In this document: positions 46,147 through 57,513 of the stretch, piece after piece
Layout: every line of letters begins with the position of its first letter
Position numbering within the stretch: the stretch's first letter is position 1
NCBI GenBank assembly: GCA_947172415.1
Contig: OX359198.1
Span: 2,759,401 to 2,823,400 of the forward strand
Length of the DNA stretch: 64,000 bases
Reading direction: 5' to 3'
From: Chondrosia reniformis
Lineage: Eukaryota > Porifera > Demospongiae > Chondrillida > Chondrillidae
Notes under the pieces: generated by a model
Seen by the model: only the letters and a program-made list of their open reading frames with translations
What the model was told of the DNA's origin: nothing
Databases searched by the model: none
Made by a program: the position numbers and the translations under genes

Positions 46147-46210
46147 TTTATTAATATCAGAAAAGAGTGGGAAGACTTGAAAGTTGTATTCGCAGTGGTC
46201 TCTGAGTGTA
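46147..46210. promoter_or_regulatory. Presumed bidirectional promoter of the CACTA element
   Basis: The minus-strand transposase gene and the plus-strand accessory gene appear to start on either side of this short interval. No clear TATA box is seen. Its role rests only on gene arrangement. Confidence 0.4.
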
Positions 46211-48162
46211 ATGGATAACAGTGATGAGCTCTTTTCTAGTAGTGATATTGATTCTTCTGGCGATCATGAATCAGATGGGGTCGAAATTGGACCCATTTCA
46301 TACAAAACTTACCAAGAAATAACTCAGACTACTGGTCATAAACGACAACAACAGTATGTTTTGTAAACAAGTGATCTAAGCAGCGACGATAGTGTAGAGC
46401 AAGTAGGAAAGGAAACAGCAGGTATAAACCTAATCCATTAAAAGTAGTTAGTAAAAGGAATGGCAACGGTATTAGTGCTGCCAGAACAACTGCTAGGCCT
46501 CAGCAAATAGTCCATAGAGATACTGCTAGGCCTGGACCACTGTCAACCAACAGGCCTGCAGGTAATCCTAGATCAATTCTTAGATATATTCCTAGGCCTG
46601 GACCATCTACCAGCAGCACACCTGAGGATTCTAGGTCAGGTCCCGGTAGTAGAGATACCTCCAGACTATCAACCAACAGGCCTGTCCCTAGAGTTACTCC
46701 TAGGCCTGGACCAACAACCAGCAGCACACCTGAAGATTTTAGGTCAGCTCCCAGTAGTAGAGATACCTCCAGACTATCAACCAACAGGCCTGTCCCTAGA
46801 GTTACTCCTAGGCCTGGACCAACAACCAGCAGCACACCTGAAGATTTTAGGTCAGCTCCCAGTACTAGAGATACCTCCAGACTATCAACCAACAGGCCTG
46901 TCCCTAGAGTTACTAGGCCTGGACCCACAACCAGCAGCACACCTGAAGATTCTAGGTCTGTTCAAAGAGATACCTCTGGACTATCAACTGACAGGCCAGC
47001 AGGTTATCCTATAGGCCTATAGCTGTTCCTAGAGATAATTAAATGAAATTATTTATTCAGTTAATTTTAATTTTATATACTTCTACAGCACAAAGTGAGT
47101 CACAGTTGCATGAGGAACTTTCCAAGGCTAATCAACTCTTGCTGACTTTAACAGAGGAATTGCAAGCAACTCTTCATCATGTGCAAACCTTAGAAGAGCA
47201 GGTTGTCAACAGTAGTTTTAGTAGCAGTAGTGGTTCTAGTAATGTTTGTCATTCAAAAGCACCTCGTTCAAAGAGTGTTCCACTGGAAGTCAGGGAAAGT
47301 ATTTTAATTTGAATATTGTGCATCCATGCATGATTATAACCACTATTTTAGAGAGAAACTAGAAGAGTATACCGCATTCTGACTGAAGAGGAGGATTTTG
47401 ATGGATGGCTGATTTCTCCAGGGTATAACTACATAATGTATTTATATTACTCAGAAATTCAATAGATTTATACGTATTCTTGCAGGGTGACTTTCAAGAG
47501 TACAGCTAATCAATCTGTAGTAAGTCGCCTGGCGGATGAAGTGAAGGGATTGAATTTAACATTTTGTCAGCACACATACGTGGTCAGTCTATATATATAC
47601 AACAAAATTATAACATACATTTTTCATTTTTGTGTATTCCATACATGCAGATGCTGCATAGAGATATTATAAAAGTTGTAGTGAGCAGATGTCTGTTCAA
47701 CATCGCGGCAAAGCAACAGCAAAGGTCACATTGACCAGAAGGCGTGAACGTATAACTAGAGTGAGATTTAATTCATAACGTTAATTAACATGCAGAAAAA
47801 ATGTTTGCTGGTATATGTAACCTAAAAATGTAATTCTTCAAATTTAGAAACTTGAGGAAAGGAAGGCTGCCCTCCTTAAGATGACTTTTACTGAGGAGCA
47901 GCAGAGAGAAAGATGGCAGACCATTATGAATACCAATTTTATGTCAACTGAGGAAAGTGGCTTAGAGAGTGATGAAGATGTCTTCTTTGTAAAGCCCTTA
48001 GCCTGGAGAAGTGACAAAGTTGAAGAACTACTGGATCGTTTAGATGAAAAAATAACTGGCAGCAAGTCATCACAATCTCAAAGGCAAGCCAAGAAAAGAG
48101 TTCCTGCAACAGAATACTCTACACAGGAGCAACCTAAAGTACCTGCTTGGTGCTTCAAGTGA
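46211..48162 (+). pseudogene. Second, divergent gene of the CACTA element
   Basis: It starts at ATG 46211 (MDNSDELFSSSDIDSSGD, acidic/Ser-rich). A stop at 46364-46366 and shifted frames then lead to a Pro/Ser/Thr repeat region (46535-47010). Exons with good splice sites follow. 47091-47312 is a coiled-coil-like helix (QLHEELSKANQLLLTLTEEL). About 47350-47420 encodes RILTEEEDFDGWLISPG. 47488-47580 encodes KSTANQSVVSRLADEVKGLN. 47849-48162 encodes EERKAALLKMTFTEEQ and VFFVKPLAWRSDKVEELLDR, LDEKI. I associate the LAWRS...LLDRLD C-terminus with second genes of animal EnSpm elements, where a DNA-binding or repressor role is plausible but unproven. Confidence 0.6.
46535..47010 (+). repeat. Minisatellite with 108-bp (36-codon) unit, coding on the plus strand
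   Basis: CCTGTCCCTAGAG recurs at 46681, 46789 and 46897, exactly 108 bp apart, with a more diverged unit before and after. On the plus strand each unit encodes RPVPRVTPRPGPTTSSTPED and FRSAPSSRDTSRLSTN. The period is a multiple of three, so the repeat stays in frame, which suggests it grew while the gene was translated. A long minus-strand open frame here is a shadow. Confidence 0.88.
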
Positions 48163-49337
48163 TCCATGCATATGCCATGGCTGTAACATTCATTAAAACT
48201 TAGACTATTGACTATTTACTTGCATGCACATATATGTCAACATTCTTTTATACATTATTATCGCTGACTGGTTTTGTAATCATCATGAAAAATGTCAAGC
48301 ATGCCCAATATCTGATATATATATTACACGAAATGTATAGAAAATGAAACATGTTCTACAGTATAGAAAAAGTAAAGGATATACCAAATTAATTAAACAG
48401 GAAAGTCTACAGGAAATGGTGCCCTGCCCTGATATAGAAAATTCTACAGGTAAATGTGTAATTTCCTTCCTACCAAAATATGGTCGAAATGTGACATTTC
48501 TTGTACCAAATAGGCAGCAGAAAATTTTATTTTATTTGCAGTGAGGAGGCTAGAATTCCTCAGAATCCTGTTTTGGTATCACCTAGTGTGCAGCACATCA
48601 TCTTGAGCTGCAAGAATCAGACCCTCAGTTTGAGGTCTGAGTCTCCCATCAGAAAGCCACACATAAGACTCCCTATTTGTGACTTGTCTGTGGTATGGGT
48701 CCTGGTGAGACTTTTCAGCTAGGTTACTTTTTAACCTTTCAGTATGAGCCTCCCGTACCTGACATGCCACTCTCCTCCATTCTCTTACACTATTTTGTGA
48801 GGGATCTGTCTTTAGCCACATTTATGGTTCTAGTTCTATTCCGTGGCTTCCCAGTATCAATCTGGTTTCTTTTAAGCCAGTCCTTCTCTGCTTTGAACAC
48901 TCCAGCCACTTTTGGTGTTTAACCACAACAGTTATGAGTGGATCATTGGCAGTATGGGGGTGTCTTGCCAGATTTAAAACAGCCCTGTCATGATCCAAAG
49001 GAAACTACAGAGCCCTTTACCACCTTGGAAGCGAGGCAAGTTCACTCTTTCAATGGCAGAGTTATAATTATGACACTGGTACTTTCTCATGACCTTTCTC
49101 ACCATTTGGTCCAGTTTTGAAAACTCACGTTGTGTCCACCTCAAAACTGGGTAAGAGTATCTCAATAGAGAGGTATACAACATGTTTGAGGCTTCTGCAG
49201 TATTCTTACCATTAAAATGAGAGTCCCACACTTTTTGGAGTCCCCTCCTCAATTCATTGATCAAGAAAGCTCTGACCTTGCTGTAATCTACCTCAAACAG
49301 TTGTTCTAGCCCTAGGTACTACCTTTTTCAAGGCTCC

Positions 49338-49916
49338 TTATGGATTCTCCACTGCGTTCAGGGTTTTCTGGACCAGCCAAAACTTTCCCTTTTGCATGTG
49401 AGCTGTTCCACACTTTCTCACTCCAAACCTTATGCCGATGGCATATGAGGCTTTCTCTACACCCTCCATAGCTTCCCTGAGTTTATCAGGACATTCAGCA
49501 TATATTTTAAGGTCATCCATGTACAACAAATGTGACATGGTGTTCCTTTCTCCATTATGCCGGAGGGTATATCCCTTTGTCCTGTTAAGAACTTGGGATA
49601 TAGGAGCTATGGCCAGACAAAAGAGAAGTGGGGATAAGGAGTCTCCTTGGAAGAGTCCTCTGTTATATTTAACAGGGGTGCTCCTAACCACCTTCCCCGC
49701 AGTCCTCAACTCAAGCACAGTAGCCTAGTGTTTGCAGAAGAGCTCTATAGACCTCCTTATCCAACCTGGGCACTTGATGGTTTTTAGCAACTTCATCACC
49801 CACTTGTGAGGGACTTTGTCATATGCCTTCTCATAATCGAGCCATGCCACACTAAGTGGCTTGCCAGTGATTTTGGCATCTAGACCGATTGTTTGATCCA
49901 GCAGTAGACAGTCCAC
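49338..49916 (-). pseudogene. Reverse transcriptase domain (copy C)
   Basis: The minus-strand frame contains LLLDQTIGLDAKITGKPLS, AWLDYEKAYDKVPHKWVMK (first catalytic Asp), RGLFQGDSLSPLLFCLAIAP and HLLYMDDLKIYAE, with YMDD at 49512-49523, then GIRFGVRKCG. One in-frame TAG at 49725-49727 falls where a Trp would fit (...CKH stop ATVLELR). The RT core is therefore nearly intact, unlike copy A. Confidence 0.9.
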
Positions 49917-50366
49917 TCAGCCCCACCTCCCTTTTCTCATGGCCCTTTTGGCCATAGGCAAAAGATCATTAGTGTAGGTGTAAGTGAGTAGGTCTGATGC
50001 AATGTATGCTGTGACAGCCTTGTAGATTGTGTTGAGACATGCAATAGGTCGGTAGTTGGCCGCACTTTTCGGGTCACCCCTTTGGGAGATGAGTAGAGTG
50101 TGACCCCTTGTAAGCCAGTCTGGGACTGGCAGATCTCAGCTCATCACCCTCTGTGGTACATCTGTCAAGGCACACTGTGCAAAGGGTAGTGCTTTCCACC
50201 AAAAAGGGTGGATGCCATCCAGCCTAGGGGCAGACCAGCAAGGCTTTGTTCAGTCCCAGCCTAAACTTGGTGAAGTTACTCCTGTCCCTGGGCTCCCAAA
50301 CCTTCCTCCAAATTCTTCATTGGAGGTTGGAACATTGCCATCCATTCGGAACTTCCTTTGGGTATT

Positions 50367-51600
50367 CTAAATGTGAATTTCTTCCAGGAATTTCTTGTGT
50401 TCAGCTGATCTTCGTTCTTGTAGGGTCCAGACCTTGAGTTTCCCCAGTGTCTGTTCCCGAGCCCTGATCAGCACATTCAGGTTTAATGAATGGAACTCCC
50501 TCCTAAGCTTTCTTCGTAGTACTTCCTGGTGTTTGGTCATAGGATTATTATTATGTGGACGTGTTATTTCCATATCCAACCATGCAAGCAGTCTTCTAAA
50601 CCTAAGGCCATTGGCCTTTCTGTCACCTATGTGACCTTCCTGTCTCTTACTTCCCTTTTGATTGTCTGATTTCCTCCCTGGTTGCATGGCTGCGATTCGT
50701 TGGTTGTTTTTCCACTCACAGGCATAGCAACCAGGCCGATAAGGTGCCAGGCCGACCTAGGGCCTTCCTTCTACTCTTCCTCCACCCAATCATTGGTCTC
50801 CTGATGCACCACCGTATCAACATGGTTGAACCGCACCTCCCCACAGGGTGTTCTGTCAGAGAAATCTCCAGGTTTTTTCGGAGCCAGGCATCATTTGCTT
50901 TGCCTAAAAGTTGCATCAATCGATCATTGCCACTTGTCCTAGGACTGGGATGATTACGTTTGGGAGTTTCAACAGGGCCTGTACACAGCTCACGATTTTG
51001 TCCAGTCCCAGCCTGAACTTGGTGAAGTTACTCCTGTCCCTGGGCTCCCACACCTTCCTCCACAGTCCAAGTTAGGGTGGCTACACCACGAGAGTCAGGT
51101 TCCACAAGGTTGAGTCTCGAGAGACCTTGACCTCTTGGGATTCTCCCAACTCCTGCAGTTAGCGCTACCATTGTGGTTTTATGGTCTGGCATTGCAGCAT
51201 TCCAAGCCTAGTACAACCGCTCGGCAGACCCCTTTTCCATGGGCTTACTTTCTCAGTAAAGCTCCATGAGGATATTATCCCTCTGAAGTTTCCAGATCAC
51301 CCCTTGGATCCTTCTCCTTCTAGAGGCACCTTGCGGTGCATCATTAACCATATTAAAATCTCGCTACCCGTTACTTATTGTACTTTGTCTCCTACATCGA
51401 TTTTTGGCTTGGCAGGCAAGGGTTCGACTGGCCTGAGGAAAAGTGGGTATTTGCTCAGCCATTACCACTCTAAACACTTCAGATAGCTACCTCTTTGGGG
51501 TTCAGATTGCTCAAAGCAATCAATCAGTGTCCTAGCCATTTCCTTGGTCCAGAGGGCTGGTTGGACCGTCACGGGGATCGAAGAAGGGCTATTACATTCA
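50367..51600 (-). pseudogene. N-terminal region of the non-LTR ORF (copy C)
   Basis: Frames at 50367-50687 and 50716-50919 plus broken frames to about 51600 match the copy A and B N-terminal region. They contain LRREFHSLNLNVLIRAREQ, TLGKLKVWTLQERRSAE and QPGRKSDNQKGSKRQEGH. The region is basic and probably contacts RNA or target DNA. It has more frame breaks than copy A. Confidence 0.65.
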
Positions 51601-51893
51601 GGTACATCTACCTTTCAGGCACCAGTGGAATCACCTATTCTGGTTGACCCAGTGTTTTCTTCACCACTGGTGCACCTAGGCCACTGCATGTATCGAAAAT
51701 TGTAGTTCTCGTGACGCAATGTAACCAAGGGAGAGTGTCAGACGGGGGGTTAGCTCATGCTGACAGGGAGGCTGATTTAGCCACAGGCTGCCACATGAAG
51801 TGCTAAGCACCCTGCTCTGTCTCTGTCGGGGGAAAGAACTGGATAATACTCATCCTCTTGTCAGCTTGGAACCACAGCCTCCAATTCCCAAGA

Positions 51894-52043
51894 TTTTCGG
51901 CCTATTTTGGTTTTTGCTCCTATACTGATGTATGAAAAAAACGAAAAAACACGTGATCCCTACAGAGGGTGTACTGCCGTACTCCCTGACAACTAGTACA
52001 TACACATATAACTAGTAAAGACAGCAAGGCAAGCACGGCAAGG
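51894..52043. other. Repeated module and residual satellite before the Helitron
   Basis: 51894-52010 resembles 40671-40790 and ends in the same way in satellite-like ACTAGTACATACACATATAACTAGTA. The Helitron coding region begins within 30 bp. The Helitron 5' end is not identified but must be in or near this interval. Confidence 0.6.
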
Positions 52044-53169
52044 ATGAGGATGCAAACCATTCGCGGGAAACAAGCTACTTTAGCTGCTATGCAAGAACCA
52101 TCCAGAAGGAAAGATGAAAAATTACAATTAACTGATGACAATGAGGAAAGCAAAAAGACAGATGGTGTGAAAATTCCTGACCCATCAATATCGGTGAATT
52201 CTGTGGACACTAAGCTGTTGATCAAGGCAGACATCACTGAGAAGAAAAGAAAACATTCAGCACATCACAACAAACTACCTAAGACAAACAGAGCCAAGTT
52301 CAGAAAAGTGGCCTGTGAAGGCCCTTCTTGTGTATGTACATCATGTCATAAACTGTGCTATCAAATGCAAGGAAAATTCTCAAAAGATAGCAATGAGTTT
52401 GTTGATTTTATAAAGTTGGAATCTCCAGTGGACGAAAAACCTGGTTTTGCACCAGATGTATATCCTCTTTGAAGAAAAGGGAGATTCCAGGTAATGCTTT
52501 GGATAATAACATGCGAGTCTCTGAAGTCCCCAAGGAGTTGCAAGGACTCAACAGCTTAGAGGAACGCTTAATTTCACGTGTTACTCCTTTTATGAAGCTG
52601 GTATTGCTACCACGTGGACGCCAGAGGGCAATTAGGGGTCAGGTCATCAACTTCCCCACCCCCATGACCAACAGGTAGACCAATTGCCACGTCCAGCTGA
52701 GGATAATGATATTGTATACGTGCAGCGTCCCAGTAAGTCAGAATGTGTGCCGGACAGAGCAACTTCAGCCACAAGGACATACTACTGCTGTCGTTATCGA
52801 AAAGTAATGTTAGCTTTGAATTGGCTGAAGGAAAATGATCCCATCTTCCATGATGTTAAGGTGGTTGATCCATCTGAGAAACAGTTTTCAGAGGAAGGTG
52901 ACAAATGTCAGGCAGACCATGTTGAGGAGTCGGGTGTTGTGAGGAGCAACACATTGATACCTGACATACCCGTGTCCAAACTCATCCAGGATGGAGCATT
53001 TCCTGTTCATCAGTTGGAAAGAATTTCCTCAGCACCTGTGAGTGTTTTCAATGAGCCTCAACTGGAGCTAATGGCATTCCCTACTTTTATCCCAATGGAA
53101 GAAATGGTTTTGGAACACATGGGAATGCCAAACTCTCTCCCTTGGACTACTTTCAAACCCATGTCATGA
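52044..53169 (+). pseudogene. Helitron N-terminal region
   Basis: Frame 52044-52472 is Lys/Glu-rich and ends with CEGPSCVCTSCHKLCYQ, a cysteine cluster typical of the zinc-binding N-terminus. After a frameshift, 52469-52678 reads EVPKELQGLNSLEERLISRV, then KLVLLPRGRQRAIRGQVINF, matching the DUF6570-like region next to many Helitron Rep domains. 52684-53169 continues toward the Rep domain and breaks near 53110-53150. Confidence 0.78.
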
Positions 53170-54370
53170 ATAGTGATGCTAGATGGGCACGGCATCCATC
53201 TTACCTCTTTTGGGCTTGTAATATTGTAGAAGCATACAAGCTGCAAAGTAGCATTTCTATTGCTCTATGTCTGAGGAATCCAGGAACTCAGAATATGAAC
53301 ACCAATAAAGACAAAGATAAACATGAAGAAAGCAAGGAACATTATCTCACAGCAAGTGATCTGAAGGGATCATCGGCAAAAGAAAATCCAGATGTACGTG
53401 AAAACTGCTACAGTTTCATGAGGGATATTCGTGGTACTGCAGCCTACTGGCAGTCAGCAAAAATCCATCTGTTCACAATGTTGCGTTCCCTTGGACCTCC
53501 AACATTCTTCATCATATTCAGTGCAGATGACCATCACTGGAAAGATCTCATGGTGGTTTTAGCCAACTGCAGTGGACGGAACCTGACTGAGGAGCAGGTG
53601 GACCTAATAACTGATGAAGAGAGGAGAGACTATATGGCCAGTAATCCTGTGGTTACTGCCCGCCATTTTGCACATCGCTTCCAATGTCTGGTGAAAGAAG
53701 TCATTAAAGGTTCAGGAAAGCCAATTGGAGAAGTGATTGATTTCTTCTGGAGAATTGAGTTTCAGTTGCGAGGATCACCTCATGTTCATTCCTTGTGGTG
53801 GATTAAAGATGCTCCAGACTTGGACACCAAGGCAGGTAGCCAATCAGCTCCTGAGTTCATTGATAGGTACATATCCGTTCAAGTCCCAGATGAGGGCTGT
53901 GGAAAGGATGAACTCAAATCAACCATCCTTCGGGTCCAGCAGCACAAGCATACTACTACTTGCCAGAAGACCAGCAAAAAGAAGAAAGAGTGTCGTTTTG
54001 ACTTCCCCAGACCTTTGTCATGTGAAACACGCCTGAAGAACAATAACGATGTAGGAAACAAGTCATGCTTTACCTTCTTAAGCGGAAAAAAGGGGAAGAA
54101 AATATCAATGCTTTCAACATTCATCTGCTCCTTGCATGGCAGGCCAATATGGACATACAGTTAATTGGATCAGTTTATGGTACTGCATCGTACATTTGTT
54201 CTTACATGTGCAAGGGAGAAAGTGAAGAAGTGAAGAAGGCCATCAGAGATGCTCTCAACCCTCTACCTGCTAATGCTTCAATTCCCAAAAAACTATCCAA
54301 AGTAGGCAATACTATGCTGTCACATCGAGAGCTTAGTGCCCAAGAGGCTGCCAAGGGAAGACAGTCGTAA
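53142..54370 (+). pseudogene. Helitron Rep (HUH) nuclease domain
   Basis: The frame 53142-54164 contains MLRSLGPPTFFIIFSADDHH, HFAHRFQCLVKEVI, and the metal-binding histidine motif EFQLRGSPHVHSLWW (about 53755-53800). A frameshift near 54065 moves the coding into 54065-54370, with VYGTASYICSYMCKGE (about 54175-54220) holding the paired tyrosines (Y-x3-Y) expected for the strand-nicking active site. Both H and Y motifs are preserved; only the frame is broken. The stop at 54368-54370 ends this part. Confidence 0.85.
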
Positions 54371-54619
54371 AAAAGACGACTATACAGGACCTGGACGGCC
54401 ATCGCAACCTCGATACAAGTTGCAAGATAATATGGGTTGGATCAAGTTAAGGACCAAACAGGCATGTCTACGTACTCCAGTGATGATGCCCTCAAGCCAT
54501 GGTGATGACTACTACTATAGTCTCATGTTACTGTACATTCCATGGAGGCAAGAAAAGGCTGACTTGCTCCAAAACCATGAAACCGCCATGGCTGCTTTCA
54601 TTGCTCGTGAAAGTGAACT

Positions 54620-56430
54620 TAAAAGTCCTCAATGCTCAACATGAATCATTTGCAGAGGAAGTACAGCAAGCAGTGCAACAGCTACAGACTGTAAAGGATG
54701 CCGCATACATGGATCTTGTGGCTCCTAATGTGCAACACGGAGAAAGAGAAGATGCCAAGCATCCAACTGAGGAGGCTGATGGAGGACTGTACAATGGAGA
54801 AAATTTTATAGCACAAGAGAATATGGAAGACTTGGCAGATGTAGCACCTACATTGCTGGAGGATGTTGATTCAAGTGGTGCCATCTCTCGATCTCGCCTC
54901 ACCGAGAAAGCATTTAGGGAGCTCATTCTGAGCCTAAATGCAAAACAGAGAGAGGCATTCGAGATTGTTGTCAGGTATACGGCAGAACTACATAAATACC
55001 ATATGGGAACAGTATCATCTCCTCCAGAATGCTTCCACCTGTTCATTACAGGTGGGGCTGGAACAGGAAAATCACACTTGATCCATGCCATCAGGGAGCA
55101 TATTGAAAGATCAGTGCAGGGAAGCAAGGCTTTCCATGGATGCATGGTCATGGCACCTACAGGAGTAGCTGCTTTTAACATCAATGGACTCACTATTCAT
55201 CGAGCACTGAGTCTGCAAGTGGAACATGGAAGGTCAGCGCATCAGTTGCATTTGAGTGCTTTGGCTCTCAATGAACTTCGTCGACTTTCGAAAGGAGTTC
55301 ACACTATCATTGTAGACGAAATCAGCATGGTTTCTTACGAGGTACTCATAGCTGTTCATCAAAGGCTTTGCGAGATCTTTGCTACGGATGACATTTTTGG
55401 AGGAGTTAATGTTATTGCTGTTGGGAATTTGTACCAACTGTCCCCTGTAAATGGACATTATATATTCAGCAGTGCCAAGGTGCAATCAAGGAGGCTTGCA
55501 TCCAATTTGTGGAAAGACTTCTTCAGTATGATTGAATTGGAAGATAACATACGACAGTACAATGATCAGTCTTTCTCATCACTGCTGAATAGAATTCGAA
55601 TAGGAGACCACACTTAGGAAGACATTGCCATCTTAGCAACTCACAAGACATCCAACAATCAAGTGGATCTTTCGTCCCCACCATTTTGCAATGCACTTAG
55701 ACTGTTCCCTCGGGTTTCTGACTGTGACCTCTATAATGACCAGGAGCTGCACAAACTGACTTCTGCAACAGCGCAGTTGTTTGAAACATCACATGTGATT
55801 TTGGAGAGTCGCAGATGCACACATGGGGCACTATCCTATGAGCATATACGAGAAGAACTCATTCCCAAGGATGACAAAGAGTGTGGTGGCTTACCAAGGC
55901 GTTTGAAACTGGCTGTTGGGGCGGAACTTATGTTGAGAAGAAACATAAAATGCGGAGATGGACTTGTGAATGGTGCTCGAGGTATCATGGTAGGATTTAA
56001 ATGGCCAGGAAACGTAAAAAATCCACCAAGCCCAGGTGCACTACCTGAGTATGTTCATATCAAATTTCATGATCCTCGAGTTGGAAAACTAAACAAAGTT
56101 CCAATTGAAAATGGACACCAGGAAGTGGTGCCAATTGAACCAATGTCAGTCAGGTTCTATGGACGACAGGGTACTGTGCTTCAGAGAACACTGTTACCTC
56201 TCATTCTTTGGTGGGCTGCTACTCTACACAAGGTTCAAGGTCTGTCATTTGATGCAGCTGTGCTGGACCTGGGAGAAAAAGTGTTCGAACCAGGGATGGC
56301 ATATGTGGCCTTGAGTTGTGTTAGGACTCTAGATGGTGTGGCTCTATCAAGCTTTGAACCACAGAAGGTCAAGGCTAACAAACGAGTGCATGCAGAAATG
56401 GCCAGGTTACGGAAGAGAAGTGGTTCACAT
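54620..56430 (+). pseudogene. Helitron PIF1-type SF1 helicase domain
   Basis: Walker A GGAGTGKSH is at about 55051-55078. Walker B is IIVDEISMVS at about 55306-55335. Later helicase motifs include LMLRRNIKCGDGLVNGARG (about 55930-55985), and TLHKVQGLSFDAAVLDLG and YVALSCVRTLDG (about 56224-56335). The Arg usually found in YVALSRV reads Cys here. One TAG (55615-55617) interrupts the frame between Walker B and the C-terminal motifs; the frame is otherwise the same on both sides. The helicase unwinds the transposed strand. Confidence 0.93.
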
Positions 56431-56699
56431 GATACATCAGACAATGAGTCACAAACATCCCACCTCTTGGTGCACAGTAGTTCCTCTCTATCCAACAAAC
56501 CCAATCAACCAATGACCAGTTCTGTTTCTGTCGTTGCTACACCAGTACCCTCAGTGCAGAGGAATTCTTCTCCACCCATCCAAACCAACTCGCCAACCAA
56601 ATCTGCTCCAGGTACAGACATGCCCTCGGTGCAGAATAATTCTTTTTTAATAATCCAACCCCAGCCCCCGATCATTTCTGTTCCCCATGTTGTTTCACC

Positions 56700-57513
56700 A
56701 GTACTGTCACTTCAAGAAGAGTTAGAAACTATGGTGAACTGTGAAAATCCGGCTACTGATTTGATCAGCAATTGGGCAAAGTGTCATGAGGGTGATATTA
56801 AAGCTACTTTGATGGAAGTAAATCAGCCATCCCGTGTAATTCTCAGCAGCTTCCACAGTACAGATGTTGGTGTGAGGGAAAAACTTTTACCTGCCTTTAC
56901 ATTGTTTTATGTTCCAGTGTACACTACAGGAAGTGGAAACTGCATGTACAACATTATTTTATTAACCCTTACTGGAACAGTGCAGTACATGTCTCACTTG
57001 AGGTTGCTGACTGCCTACAGCCTCATTACACATCGAGAACATATGTTTGAGGTCATTCAACCAACTGCAAAAATTCTTCTACCCTTAAATGAACGAAGTG
57101 CAGCTTCAGTTTTTAAGGAAGCAGAAATTCAGTGGTTGGACCTCGTTCGCAGTTCACTACAAGACGGATCCTGGAGGAATCAATTTCATTTACACGCCCT
57201 CTCTATTGCTTTGGAGAGGTCAATTTGCCTGTATGGAGTTATGCGTAACAGAACGGTTCAACATCAAGGCAGGCAGCTGCAACGCATTGATTTGACTCCT
57301 TCAGCAGCTGAATTACAGAACCTCTTTGATGCTAAAGACAAGCGACTGAACAACAGCATTATTTACCATCCAAATGTGGAAAAATATTCCCCACTTTTAG
57401 GATTCTTTGATGCAAGCCACTTCACTGCTATTTTACCAGCAAATGCATCACGTAACTCCACAGAATTTTCTCCATTCACCACCTTTGCCTCCCTCTGGAC
57501 TCCTGAGGAATGA
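56700..57513 (+). pseudogene. Helitron C-terminal OTU-like cysteine protease domain
   Basis: Following a Pro/Ser/Thr/Gln-rich linker (56430-56700), the frame reads FYVPVYTTGSGNCMYNIILL, LTGTVQYMSHLRLLTAYSLI (Cys codon 56941-56943), then ASHFTAILPAN with His codon 57418-57420. The G-x-G-N-C-x-x-N loop and distant His match OTU proteases, which some animal Helitrons carry at the C-terminus. The domain is uninterrupted up to a stop at 57511-57513. The nucleophile and His are both present, so this is one of the best preserved domains in the window. Confidence 0.75.

Larger units (their letters stand above)
42000..48543. mobile_element. CACTA/EnSpm DNA transposon, 6,544 bp, complete ends
   Basis: The left end CTCTGGAAATAATGTAAAAT and the right end (reverse complement) CACTGCAAATAAAATAAAAT match at most positions over about 26 bp. 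The right end carries the CACTG signature. The target triplet AGG is at 41997-41999 and again at 48544-48546. The uninterrupted sequence in copy A (5680-5692) has the single site, so boundaries and a 3-bp duplication are directly readable. ACAGGAAAT/ATTTCCTGT motifs are repeated near both ends. Two genes diverge from the middle: a TNP2-like transposase (minus) and an accessory gene (plus). Confidence 0.93.
41117..51893 (-). mobile_element. Non-LTR retrotransposon copy C, split by a CACTA element
   Basis: 41117-41999 matches 4817-5685 of copy A and 48544-51893 matches 5686-8906. Both halves are in the same orientation and continuous in copy A, so they are one copy of about 4.2 kb interrupted at 42000-48543. 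Copy C keeps the RT palm that copy A lost. It is still disrupted by stops and frameshifts. The 3' end abuts satellite DNA, and the 5' end is followed by a short module and a few satellite units (51990-52020). Confidence 0.88.
52044..57513 (+). mobile_element. Helitron-like element, coding region
   Basis: A Cys-rich N-terminus, a DUF6570-like segment, a Rep (HUH) nuclease, a PIF1-type helicase and an OTU-like domain appear in this order on the plus strand, the architecture of animal Helitrons. Frames change at about 52470, 52680, 53140, 54070, 54350 and 54620, and one in-frame TAG is at 55615-55617. The second half (54620-57513) is open apart from that stop. Helitron termini (5' TC, 3' hairpin plus CTRR) were not identified. 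No RPA-like gene was seen. Confidence 0.9.

Noticed and set aside
46500-46940. 146-codon minus-strand frame rich in GLLVDSLEVSLLLG repeats
   Set aside because: It is the complement of the 108-bp minisatellite. The plus strand fits the flanking exons of the CACTA second gene, so the minus frame is a shadow.
47043-47090. Signal-peptide-like start MKLFIQLILILYTS
   Set aside because: A good splice acceptor (TTCTACAG) lies at its end, and the upstream part is AT-rich intron sequence, so the methionine is probably not used.
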